From contig ADNK01000035.1 in NCBI GenBank assembly GCA_000320545.1, forward strand, positions 46,001-110,000: 64,000 nucleotides of DNA, read 5' to 3'. The stretch is from Bigelowiella natans CCMP2755 (Eukaryota; Cercozoa; Chlorarachniophyceae). The notes under the pieces are model-generated. The model was not told the origin of the DNA. It saw only the letters and a list, made by a program, of their open reading frames with translations, and did no database searches. Shown here piece by piece: positions 37,877 through 49,469 of the stretch. Each line of letters opens with the position of its first letter. Within the stretch, counting starts at the first letter, position 1. The position numbers were made by a program, and so were the translations under genes.

Positions 37877-38792
37877 TTATAACCATTTACGACATAGAAA
37901 AACCGAAAGTAGTAATACTTGAACAACAACAACAACAACAACCACAAGGTGGCGGCCAGAAACAAGGGACTAACAATGGAACGACTACCACTCCCAACGT
38001 GGAAAGACTTGTCAGCCCCGATCGCCCCCCTCTGATGACGGATATGTTCCAAGACGATGATGATGATGATGATGAGGAAGATCACGTAGAAGACGAGTCA
38101 CTGTTTACTACCAATGTATTCCAGGATGATAAATCTCCTCCTGAAGATTGGAAGAAACCACAAGAGCAGAAGGGCGGTGATGATATAAATGTCAATAGTG
38201 CAGATGTCGTTGCTGCTTCTTCTTCTGCTGCTGCTACTACTACCACAACCATGATTGATGATGTCAAGGTTACCAACAACGCTGCGTGTACTGCTGCTAC
38301 AAGTAATTTGGACGATCCCAATCCTGTGGTCATTAAGGAGAGGAGGAAAGTTCCTACATATACTACTATTCCAGAAGTTGTTCACGCAACATCGGAGACT
38401 AGCATGATTGCAAGATCCACGTCAGAAAATAATCATGCAGGTTCTATTGCAACTACATCTCTACAGCAGCCATCCATCATCACCCCTCCCTTATTAATAT
38501 GTTCCAAGAAAATATGGGTTATTCTAATCTATTTGTTTTTTCCTTGTGCTGATAAATCTCGCACAGAATTAAAGAAGATAGAGAATGAACGTGATGAAGC
38601 TCTCCTTAGGATTAAAAGATATGAGAAGGAGGTACGTTCTATCCAAATAAAGATCAGTAAAACATAGTAGTAGTAGTAGCAGTAGTAGTAGTAGTAGTAG
38701 TAATGGTGGTAGTGTTGTAGCAGCTCGAGATAGTAATCATGTAATGACTAGATACCTGCCAATCAATCTGTTCTTTTTTTTTCAATTAACAT

Positions 38793-38876
<84 letters not shown>

Positions 38877-39727
38877 GTAATAATAGTAATACTTGTTATT
38901 TGTTGTTGGTATAATAATCTCATATAAATAGCTGGGAGGACTACGATTGAAGCTGGCTTCTGCGACATCTCTCAAAGTAGCGGCTGAGGCCGAGGCCCGC
39001 ACCACGCAGGAGGGGGGAGGCAGCGATGAAAACTTGCAGCGCCTAAAGAAGGCGCTTGAAGAAAGTCATGGTGCTAAATTGTCTGAGGTGAAAAAGGTCG
39101 CAGCGAAGCGCGAGCGAGAGCTTAAGGCTACCATTGAAGAATTGCAGGAAGCCAAACGTGAATCTGCCAAATCCCATGACTTGATAGTGACGGAGCGAGA
39201 CACATTCAAAGAGAGCGCTGATACAGCATGCATACAAGTTGGGCGACTGCAGGATCAACTATCAAGGATGCAAGATGAACTTAACACCACTAAAGCCGAG
39301 AGAGATAAGCTTAAAGATGCCATTTCTTTGAAAAAGGGCATTGAGGGGGAGGCCATAGAGCTTAAAGGCAAAATTGTTACACTCGAAGCTTCAGTAGAGC
39401 GATTGGAGAATCAAGCAAAAATAGCAGATGCTGCTCAAGCTAAAGCGCAAGCTCAAGCTGCTCAAGCCCAGAAGGTAGCAGAGGATGCTAAAGCCGCGAA
39501 AAGTGAGATGCAAAGTCAAATGAGTGCCAAGATTATGCAAGCTAGTAACGAAGCGAGAAAGGCAGCACAGATAGCGATTTCCAAGGCAGCTGGAAAGGAG
39601 GCTGATGCTCGCAAAAAGGCGGAGGAAAAAGTGACCATGCTGCAAATCGAGATGGAGACTATCAGAAGCGACCTTGCAGAGGCACAGATTGAAATCAATG
39701 ACCTTCAAGACACAAGGTATGTAGGCT

Positions 39728-39759
<32 letters not shown>

Positions 39760-41018
39760 TGTGGTAGTAGCAGTACCCAGCATCGTCGTTGTTGCCTTTG
39801 CATTATGTAATCTCCAGCCATCATCATTTAGTCTACTCTTGTAATGTTGTGTTTTCGCAGATGTAGTTGAGATTATTACTAGTAATACAATGAGTCGTTT
39901 GTTGGTTGTCGGTCGTTCGTTGAAAAAGGGACGATGCTCTCCGGACAGTTCAGGAGGAGTTGATCGATAGTCAGGATGCAGAGGAAGCCGCGAGGGCCGA
40001 CTTAGAACATGCACGCAAAGAGATCAACAAACTGAGAGCCCGCCTTGCTTCCGCGCATGAAGAACTAGAAGGCGCTCATCAGCAGATTAATCAAATGATT
40101 GCTGACAAAAAGCGATACCAACCTTCTCCTAACACCACCACCACTACAACAGCAGCAGCAGCAGCAGCAGCAGGTCTCATTAATTCTTCTCGGCCTGGTT
40201 CTGCTGACCCTAGAATTAGTCGCAACACTATTACGATGACCTCAGCTGCTAATATGAGGGTAGGAACCAAAGCAGCAGCAGCAGCAGTAGGCGGACTACG
40301 ATCGGGCACACCTGCAGGATCGAAGACGATATCGACTAATGATGCCAGTGGAGGAGGAGGAGGAGGAGGAGGAGGAGGAGGAGGAAGGGGAGAGGGGCAT
40401 AATAGTGAATCGATAGCTCTTCTTAAAGCTTACCGCGGTGCTCTGTACAAGTTTTGTGGTCAGGGACTTGCATTAGCCGTTGTGTTGGCAGAAATCAGGA
40501 AGATCCCCAAATTAGCACCTGGTTTACTACCAGTCATCACTGTTTTTGGCCAGGTCAGTGATGATAAAGTAGATAGTACTTGACGTTGTTATTTGATAGC
40601 ATTTGTTTGTCTGTGGTATATCATTTATCTATCTATCTATCTATCTTCAGGTGCATCAGGCCCTGTTTAAGATTCGACTTCCACAATACATGAAAGCAAT
40701 GGAAAGCAGCGTCTTGTCGCCGATGTTTAGCAGCTCTAATGCGATTAAAGGAGCAATCACCCAGTTTGCGAAGATGGAAGCCAATTTCTTCTCATCCCTG
40801 AAAAAAGGTTTCTTCGCGTTGCAAAATGCACTCGCACAAGGACCAGAAGGAAAAGCTACATCCCAAAGGTTAGCAAAGCACCCTCTTTTTCGCATTATTA
40901 CGGATGGATGGATGGGTGGATGGATGGTGGCATTTCTTCACCAAAAAATTGAAATTAAATCAACTGCAATAATCTATGTGTTATGTGTGTGTGTGTGTGT
41001 GTGGTATTTATTGGGGTA

Positions 41019-41056
<38 letters not shown>

Positions 41057-41216
41057 GATGTAGTGACCGAGAGGAAGCACAGTGCTTTGAACACATGGGT
41101 ACAAAAATGGCGAAAGCGCTGACAGCGTATGCCTCAGCTTTGAACGACTTTGTGGTAGTAGGAACATCTAGATAATCTTATTGTTTTCCACCATAATTCT
41201 ATATGTTCTACGTCGT

Positions 41217-41249
<33 letters not shown>

Positions 41250-42034
41250 TGTATTATCAGTAGCGGTTAGTTGTTTCATAATTTGCAACTTGTTGTTTTG
41301 GCTGCTGAGTCAGCGTCTGATGGGATAATGTTAATTCATACTACTCTTTTGGGATATGCTAATTTGATACTGTTCCTTTAGACGGACTCGGAACGATTTA
41401 CAGCATCGATGAAAGCCATTGTATATGATTTATTCCTTTTCAAAATACTGTTTTGTGTCCTCGTGGTTCTATCTTCAGTCTTCATTTGTATTGTTCGTCT
41501 AAATAATATAAACAAGAATTAATTTCAGAGCTAATCAATGTCTTGTCGTTTTTCAGATTGAAAAGATTCCTGGGCCGGAGGATCAAGCTCTACAAGGACT
41601 CATAAAGTCGTAAAGTCGTTTCAACGAATTCATCTGAAAAAATAATATTGTTCTTTATCGAAGGTATCACAATTTGCTCAAGATGCAGACTTTGCCGCTC
41701 TTTCAAAAAATGCTAAAAGAGGTCATATGCCAGTAGTTAACATTCTATCCGAGTGCTTTCACGTCTTACCGATTATTATTCCAAAATCTGCAGATTGCCC
41801 AAGCAGCACCACGACGCGCCCAGTATGCTTTCATTGATCACTGGTGAGAGAGCTGCATCACAAATCATACAAAGCTGTTTTGGCTCATTTTTGGTTTTAT
41901 TATTTTAAACCTTACCCAGGAATGGACTTGCAACTTCAGTTATTCGCTTGGAAGTACATTTCTTCGATGCAGTCATGAAGAACATGGTGATGACTACTCG
42001 AATCCTCCTTATTTATGGATATTTTATTTTTTGA
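34858..42034 (+). CDS. Large scaffold: RanBP2-type zinc finger, C2 domain, four DPF motifs, coiled coil, helical (BAR-like?) C-terminus
   Basis: Eighteen exons join in phase, from 34858-34979 and 35124-35394 to 41794-41843 and 41920-42034; about 1,502 residues. Residues 1-25 are a RanBP2/NZF zinc finger (W3, C5, C8, N12, C19, C22). About 75-200 is a C2 domain (ELLVVVRCRNLAKG.., KKTTDPSFPYISID.., DRLSFCLINNKG), possibly Ca-independent because the Asp loops are poor. Exon 36858-37611 is basic and Gly/Asp-rich and carries four DPF motifs near residues 414, 448, 482 and 520, the sequence that binds the AP-2 alpha-appendage in endocytic adaptors. A Q/T-rich and acidic stretch, a coiled coil of some 280 residues (exons 38567-38631, 38932-39716, 39929-40553) and a helical C-terminus of about 290 residues follow. 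Context suggests a membrane-trafficking scaffold; this is inference. The final exon could also splice at GTGATG near 41987. Confidence 0.75.
36712..36741. repeat. (TAG)n microsatellite in scaffold intron
   Basis: This run lies in the intron between exons 36061-36544 and 36858-37611. Other simple repeats inside introns of this gene are (CTA)n at 37845-37876, (TAG)n at 38667-38700, (CT)n at 38790-38842, (AAT)n at 38845-38890, (TAG)n at 39726-39760, (TG)n at 40983-41002, (TTA)n at 41022-41055 and (ATC)n at 41218-41248. Confidence 0.9.
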
Positions 42035-43234
42035 ATTGAGATCTGATATAGAATATGTCCACATATAGGAATCTATTCTTCAAATTCTGCAATAGGATAG
42101 AAATGAAGAAAATTTTCATTCTACCTAATTAGTGAGTTATAGTTCTATATTGCAATCAATGCGACCAGGAAATGACAAATTTTATTGTAGCACTGCTTAT
42201 ATCTGCTGCTATATTTGTATCGTATGCTTACATATATCATCATGCATATTTGGTGCGCTAGCTGGACGTAGTAGCACGCATAGAACGCACAAGATGCGCT
42301 ATTTACTAATATGTCCCGCAGTTGTCTGCGGACTGCTAACTGGCTACAACTAATCCACTTGCTTGTGATGAGCACAGCCCTGACAATACAGCAACGAAGT
42401 GGTGCATCAGCTACGCTTGCTTCATTAAGGTGATCAGATGATGATGATGTGTGACATGTCTAGATGTGCATTTCGTACATCATATCGCTTCCTGACTCCA
42501 CAGCTTGTGGATGTCTACTAGTCTAAGCTGCAACAGACACATACTACTATACTACGTTATTTGCAAACCAGCATGCATGCTAGCATGTCTTTGATCATGC
42601 GTTGTCTGTCAAATTTTGCTTCCAAAGCATGCCTAGATGTGCATCGCTAGATTGCCTGCTAAAGGATGTAGGCATCGATTTAGCATCTTGGCAGCTGCTA
42701 GATAGAGCTGATTCATAAATATAGCCGGCGCTTTCATTACATTCTAGCATTGTACCCCATGCCTAGTATGCTAGCATGCACGCCATGACAATTAATTATT
42801 ACGTATACGCTACGACGTTTGCTCTCATGATTTTGCTTCATCACTTGAGAGATTAGCAGCGGACTTCGATGCATCTAGCTAGCTAGCTAGCTAGGCATGC
42901 TAGCATGGCGGACGAAGCGCAGACAGCCCCACGCACATGATCTTGTGTAAATTACGTGTAACTAGATCTGTGCATCGCATTTGTCATATGTATCTTGTTG
43001 GTTGCATCTGCCTTGATTATTTAGCCTTCCTTCAACATGTGCTGGTTTCATCAACTACTTTGCTCACTTTAAGCGGGTCATCTGTCTGTTAGCATCTAAA
43101 TGTGCATGTGACCCATGTGAGAAACTTGCGTTCATTTGCTCCTCAATAGATTTTGACTTAATGTGCACATGCCATGAAGGCTTTTGTCAGTATATCATCG
43201 ACATAACATGCACCATTGTATTTCAGCATCTATA

Positions 43235-43271
<37 letters not shown>

Positions 43272-43576
43272 TTGACATATATATCATCACATAGTATCAT
43301 GTTCGTTCAGCCGTTTTCTTAGGAATGGCAGAGACGACCGATGGCAACATTCGGAAGTATATATCGTTGTCGCGACAAAGCTTTCACTTTAAACCGTATT
43401 GTAGTATCAGAATCGAAAGACAAAAGAAGCTTAAACATCCTTTGAAGTCATTGCCAATCGGTGTATTCGTAAAGATGACCAGGAGACTCTGGTATATCTG
43501 CAACTTCCTCCGTGATTATTTACACTAACCTGCATTTGATTGAGCACTATCACAGATAATCTGGTGGATTTAATAA
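42035..43576. other. Intergenic island, CTAG/GCATGC-rich
   Basis: No gene is seen. GCTAGCTAGCTAGCTAGG is at about 42877-42895, GCATGCATGCTAGCATG near 42571-42587, and (TA)n at about 43238-43266. It separates two convergent genes (scaffold plus, FemAB-like minus). A 67-codon plus frame at 43325-43528 has no supporting features. Confidence 0.6.
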
Positions 43577-44238
43577 TTAGGCATTACAGTGACATTTTAG
43601 TGATAAAAAAATACTAATTAATTTATAGTTAATCAGCTTCTTCATATCTTTTTGTATCTTTTTCATTAAAAACTTACTATGGGAATTACATTCTTCTTCA
43701 GATTTCCGTGGCCCGGTGGCAAGGGATGATTTAAATGCCCCCATATTCTCATTCATTAGGTCTTTTTGTTCTTCAATTGCAGCTGTTTCTGCTTCCAGGA
43801 AGGCACTCACTGCAACTCGAAGACTTAACACATTAAAGGAGAAAAACTCAGTTGTTCTTCCGAAAATGTATTCAGTCAAAATCAAACACTGGGTACATGT
43901 ACATTTACTTCACTCGCATGACTACTTACTTCGGGTTGTGGATGTAATGTGATGAGCGAGTAATCGAAGCATCAAATCTTTATAACACAAAAAACAATTA
44001 TTTTTAGAACGAAGATTACATGTGATGTGTTACATCGTGATTTTATATAAAGAGGATAATGATAAAACATGCTGCTGTGTTCCTACTATACCCTCTCAGA
44101 AGTTTCCCTCCACCGCTGCTGCCTGCACCAGCTTCCATGCGAGTCATATTCTTCTCTATAACGTGTTGGATCAGACGGTAGTAACAGGCCTGGATTTAAA
44201 CAATAAGTGTTTCATTCAGACGACGCGGAAACATATTA

Positions 44239-44283
<45 letters not shown>

Positions 44284-44414
44284 GTGTGTGTGTGGGGGGG
44301 GGGGGGAGAAAAAAAAAGAGAGAGAGAGAGAGAGGATCTTCTCGCAAGTTCTTCTTGCCTTCTCAAATATAAATTAACAAACACTGGGATCAAGCTGATA
44401 ATTTGCTGCTGCTG

Positions 44415-44446
<32 letters not shown>

Positions 44447-45951
44447 ACTACTATCATTATATCTCGTAATGTATTTGCTACTTACTTACTTACTTACTTA
44501 CTACTACCTCGAAATAAAGATAAGGAACTTCCTCGAAACAACCCCAATATCGACCATATAGAGTATCTCCCTACAGATAACAACAACAACAACAACAACA
44601 ATAATAATAATAATAATAACAATAACGGGAGGAACAGAGAAAGATAGAGAGAAAAAGAGAGAGAGAAAGAATGGGTGGGGGGAGGGGGATGGAGGGTATA
44701 GAAGTAAAGAAATGACGTGATGTTGTCTGTGTGTTGGCTGTTCCCCACACACACTATCGATCGATCGATCAACTATCACCTTTTGCACGTTGAAGGTGCC
44801 TCCTATTGTTTTATTGCCTCTTCGAGCTAAGACAACCACTACATATTATGTAGGGAGGGGAAAGAATCAAACTAGGTTGCACATATCAAACACATTTAGC
44901 CGCTTTGTACCCACCTAAATGACGGCGAAAATTGCTTTCCTGTATTCGGGTGAAGAAATCTTTGTTCAGATACTAATCGTAGTACACATCCAGCTCTTAG
45001 AAATTTGGAAGAAGATCCAAATAAAGACTAGCGTATTATTATACAACTCCTCGCTTGTAAAGATGGCTGCTACCCCCTTCCCGTTTTTAAATTCAGCAGA
45101 TGATGATGATGATGATGATGATGATGCAATGATTAGATGTGTAATAGTACAATAACGGGTCTATGAGCAACAAACCTGCTTCTGAAATGTGAATTTTTCT
45201 ACAGTGGACGAATATCTACAATAGAGGCGATTGTGCAGCAGCATTAGTGGATGTAATGAAGATATTTCACATTACCATGCATGTGCATGTGCATGTGTGT
45301 GTGTGTGTGTGTGTGTGAAGAGGGGAGAATGAAACGAAGAAGGGAAGATACGGACAATTCGTAAGCAGGATCAATGATTTCTGGTGTGACTTCATCCCCC
45401 TCGTATATCTGTTGTTAGTTTTTGGTAGTACACGGAATTGGAAGACGAGAGAAAAGAAAATAATGATTTCTTGCTCAATATTAGTCATGCTTACTACCAC
45501 CGCCTTGTGGCAAACAGGCAGATTGGCAATGAACTTTGACATAATATAATAAAAATAAGATAAGGGGGGGAGAGGTATAATAACTGTGGATGAATGAATG
45601 ATCAATAACACGGTGATGATCGACAACCTAGTTTCAAGATTCTCAATAATGAAAAAGAAGGAGGAAATTGAGGAGAAAGAGGAGAAAATATATGCTGCAC
45701 ACGTAACTGTTAAATTGATCCCTTCCTCGTTGTAGATCTGGTAGGATATGGGCAGATTCTCACTTATTCATAGCACACATGCGGTAATCGCATAAATACA
45801 CCACACACAATATTTATGCATTATACAATTACAGATAGACAAGTCTCGATATCGATCGTGTTGCTTTTGTGATAGTGCGCGTGTTACATTACATATCAGA
45901 CGATTTAATATTCAAAAAGTGGAATAATAATAATAGCTGATATTACTATGG

Positions 45952-45982
<31 letters not shown>

Positions 45983-46368
45983 CTTTTTCCTCTCCCTTCT
46001 TAATGCTTTTCGTCGATTTGGTTTCAACGTTGCTACGTACTCATCAAAACTACCAAATTTAGACCCTACAAAAGAAGACAAACAAAACAAAACAACAGAA
46101 TGTATCAGAGAATTGGATCGAGAAAACAATAACAGGGTGTTTGCAGGGCCGCAAACTAGTAAGAATACAGCAGCCCCCAATCTCTATCCAATTGTCTGTT
46201 TCCCTTAGTCATTCTTCTTCTTCTTCTTGTTCTCCGTGTTAATTATTGCTGACCTGTGAGCGGATTCTTGTTTTCAAAATGATTTTGCACCGAATTCCGG
46301 ATTAGATAACTATTATGAAAGTAGTACGTATTCACTGTTATCACATACAACTTCCATGTTTCACATAT

Positions 46369-46412
<44 letters not shown>

Positions 46413-48905
46413 CTAATAAGTAGCATGATCCTCTTGCGCTTATACTTCTTCAATGATCCACCCCATACATATCACCCCCATACAATTTCCCAAAAACGAA
46501 CAAAGGGGGGGATGTTGTTGTACAAAATGTCTTCTTTCTTGTGATTTAAAACCACCCGTTTGTCTTTGTTTGAGTAGCCTCGTGCTCCTCGCAGAATAAG
46601 ATATGAACGGAAGAGAAGTCATTCGAAACTGCTAATTTCTCCATCACACCGGCACATGTTCGGAGTAGAGACGGCCGATCTACATCTGATTTGTTTTAAA
46701 AACATGTAGTAAAAATAGCATTGCTGGTAAGAACACTAACAATTTTATTGGTCTATGAAGGAAACCCAACTACAACTAATCATTCTCCAATATGCAGCAG
46801 GAAGTACATAACTAGTTTCCTATCATATTGATGCAGCTATCGTACTTACCAGGGTGCGTGATGATCCTTTTTCCTGTAGCTGGGGTGAATGGAATAGCGG
46901 CTAGGAGCTTCGGATAATACCTAAGATACATGTGAACAACATCATCATAACAGCATAGCAATTACATATGCATATATTTATCACTATTTTAGCTGTACAC
47001 CCACCAAGGTTGGGTATGGTTTCTCTTTCTTCTCTTAAAAATGTCGTTGTGGAGATCATTTTTCTCACAGTTACATACGGAATCATCGTGTGTTATTAAG
47101 TATCATGTTGTAGAAGTAGTAGCCTACTCAATGCCAAGTTGATAATAGGCTGCCTCCGCCCACGACTGGTCAAATACAAACTCTCCCATACCTATTTTAT
47201 AGTAGTATTAGTAGTAGTAGGAGGAGTATTAGCAGTAGGTTGTAGCTGTTATTGTATGTTGGAGAAGATAGAGTACGATGACGACGATTATGATCCCTCC
47301 TCCCTTCAAACGGTACAGTACCGAACGAAGAAGAATGAAAGCAATGTGAGATTCAAACGATGCACCGTTTAACAGAATACTACATACTTATTCTTTCCCA
47401 ACCTAGCCTCCTAGCCCATCACGTCCTCTCTCTTACTATCTACTCTTACTTACTGTGAGTTTTCGCATACATCGGAACAACAGCCAGCAATCTTCCAGGT
47501 TCGGATGAGGACAATGCAGTCCCACCGGGCGACGATGATGATAATGATGATGGCTTCGATAGTTGTGGTGCTGATTCGTCCTTCACCTCGCGTACGACGA
47601 GATGAAACGGATACCTGGAATGAGTACGTAGAGCTTATATGTCAGTAGAAGAGCTCATTGTTTGTATTTCGGGTGTGTCGCATTGTGTGTGATACTAAAG
47701 TCGAAATTTGAAATTTTGAATTTTGATAATACAGTGGTACAAATTACCATATTTCTTCCCTTCTTCTTCTTCTTCTTCATCATCATTATCATCATCATCA
47801 TGGTAAAAGATATAACTCACCATCCATTAGATCCACTGACGCTACCGCTGTCCTCTAGGCATCTTAACCAATCATGCTCTAGGAAAGGAGAATCGTCCTA
47901 AATCAATGCACCATACTATCAGAACAACACCGTTGTTGTTACCCTTGTCATTAAATTTCACTGGCTGAAAGAGCATCATATGTTTAGAATTACAGATGCG
48001 AGAAGTGAGTCCCATTCGCTACTTTGAATAGCATGAATTGACCGAACCACTTCCACTCTCATAGAGAGGTGACGGTGGGGAATGCTGCCTGGTTTTCTGC
48101 AATAAATCAATGAATATATTGGTGTGCTGTAGTGTGGTACTTTTGCGACGAAAATCTATAAACAACTTTTATAAACTGTAACTAGATGTTCGAGTGAAGT
48201 CTGGAAAAGCTCAAGTTGATTCCTTATTGTTTGATACTAGGACGATATGCGGTATCTACTTCCTGTCGATTTACCCCTCAGCATCCTTGTCTACGAATTC
48301 ATCATCTTCTGTTTCCTTTGTTTCCATAGAATTCCTCTTCAAAATAGAGGTAATATGTAGAATCAAGGTGTTGATGAAGAATTGGTGCTATTATTCAAGA
48401 TAGGTTTTCCAAGGTATGACAGAGTTGAAATGGTTGCAGTCAGAACATATTTGCTTACGATATTAAATACTACTTTGATAATATTGGCCAATTGAAATTA
48501 TACACACCCCTTTCTCCGAAATTTCGGAAGTAGCAGCATGATCATCCTTTGCCATGTTATCATTGGCTCCTTCACATTTCACAAACTTTACTCCACGGCG
48601 ACAGCAGCCATGGCGAATATGTGGGAGGATCAAAGGATTCGAGTACTCCGTATGAGAATAGAAGCGACCTCCTGGAGGAGATCTGATCACTGAGCGTTGC
48701 AATGTGCTGCTTCGATAACACCGAGAATGTGATTTATGGTGGAAAAGTAGCGAGCTCCCGATGATGAAGACAGCACAGAAGAATAATGGGCCAAGAAATT
48801 TAATCTATGCACATCATCATTCCCATCGATTTATAACTCGAAACCCCATTTAGTTTAATTTGATGGAAGACATACCGATACATTCGTCCGACTCCTGGAC
48901 ATCAT
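43577..48905 (-). CDS. FemAB-like N-acyltransferase (peptidoglycan biosynthesis/recognition family, DUF482), with signal/transit-like leader
   Basis: Twenty-one exons join in phase: 48905-48876, 48804-48508, 48336-48275, 48096-47994, 47897-47821, 47614-47454, 47191-47128, 46920-46850, 46679-46556, 46309-46254, 46065-45983, 45737-45708, 45408-45352, 45215-45176, 45066-45029 (least sure), 44972-44915, 44838-44780, 44570-44508, 44189-44092, 43977-43930 and 43823-43577; about 621 residues. The leader has a hydrophobic core (IKFLGPLFFCAVFIIGSSLL) then a basic, Ser-rich stretch. Family blocks in order are SPFLEHDWL, GEFVFDQSWAEAAYY, YYPKLLAAIPFTPATG, SFDEYVATLKPNRRKALRRE, YLNKDFF, VVLARRGNKTIGGTFN, GDTLYGRYWGC and ACYYRLI..RMEAGAGSSGG. 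This is the bacterial COG3146 fold related to FemAB aminoacyltransferases; homologues occur in plants and algae with unknown role. Plastid location is inferred from the leader. Confidence 0.88.
45948..45982. repeat. (ACT)n microsatellite forming a splice donor
   Basis: On the minus strand the run reads GTAGTAGTAG.. and begins directly at the donor of the FemAB-like exon 46065-45983. Other simple repeats in introns of this gene are (TA)n at 44243-44275, (GA)n near 44310-44332, (CTG/CTA)n at 44405-44455, (GAT)n at 45104-45125, (GT)n at 45295-45317 and (TA)n at 46374-46410. Confidence 0.9.
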
Positions 48906-48918
48906 TTGTCTTTAATTC

Positions 48919-49290
48919 ACCGTAATCTTGCAGCGTCCTCAGCCATCTGATTCATCAATAAATACTCCCTATTTTGAGAACACAGAGGAGATCCTAATGA
49001 AGTCATCATAAACTACTGCACAGAATTGTTACCAGTACATCAAAATATTCCGAGACGGCCATCTCGATAATCCTTCGAGCTTGCAGCAGCACCCGCCCAC
49101 TGCAGGAAGAGGAAGAAGAAGGAGTCCTCCTGGGAAGTCTTTTCTGGTCTCCGATTCGAGCCGATCCAAAAAGAACCGCAATATTAAATTCTGGTGAATC
49201 TCGTGCGATGATGTGCCATCCCTGCTTCTCCTTGTTCTCCATAAATCGCTCTCTCAACCCTTGACGTACCTGCAAAATGGCATTTGATCT
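48919..49290 (-). CDS. Small unrecognised gene (partial model)
   Basis: A minus-strand exon from about 49290 to 49019 encodes RQGLRERFMENKEKQGWHII, then ARDSPEFNIAVLFGSARIGD and a Ser/Arg-rich stretch. It ends at a GTAACA donor after EYFDVL. A short terminal exon beginning at 48946 (MAEDAARLR, stop at 48919) can follow in phase. The start codon is not resolved: the frame is open up to an AG acceptor at about 49310, so another 5' exon is likely. It sits head-on between the FemAB-like gene start and the lectin gene. No family is recognised. Confidence 0.35.
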
Positions 49291-49469
49291 GGTGCATCGA
49301 CCTATTCTGAGAAATCAGGCTTAAGATTCTGGTATTTTAGAATGAAAATTCTGCTCGAAACAATACAATTCTGCGTGAAATAGCTATCTATTTCTGAATT
49401 ATGCCATGCGATTGCGTCAATTAGCACTTGATTTTGGCGACTTGTTAGTCTGAGTGAGCGTTACCAGAA

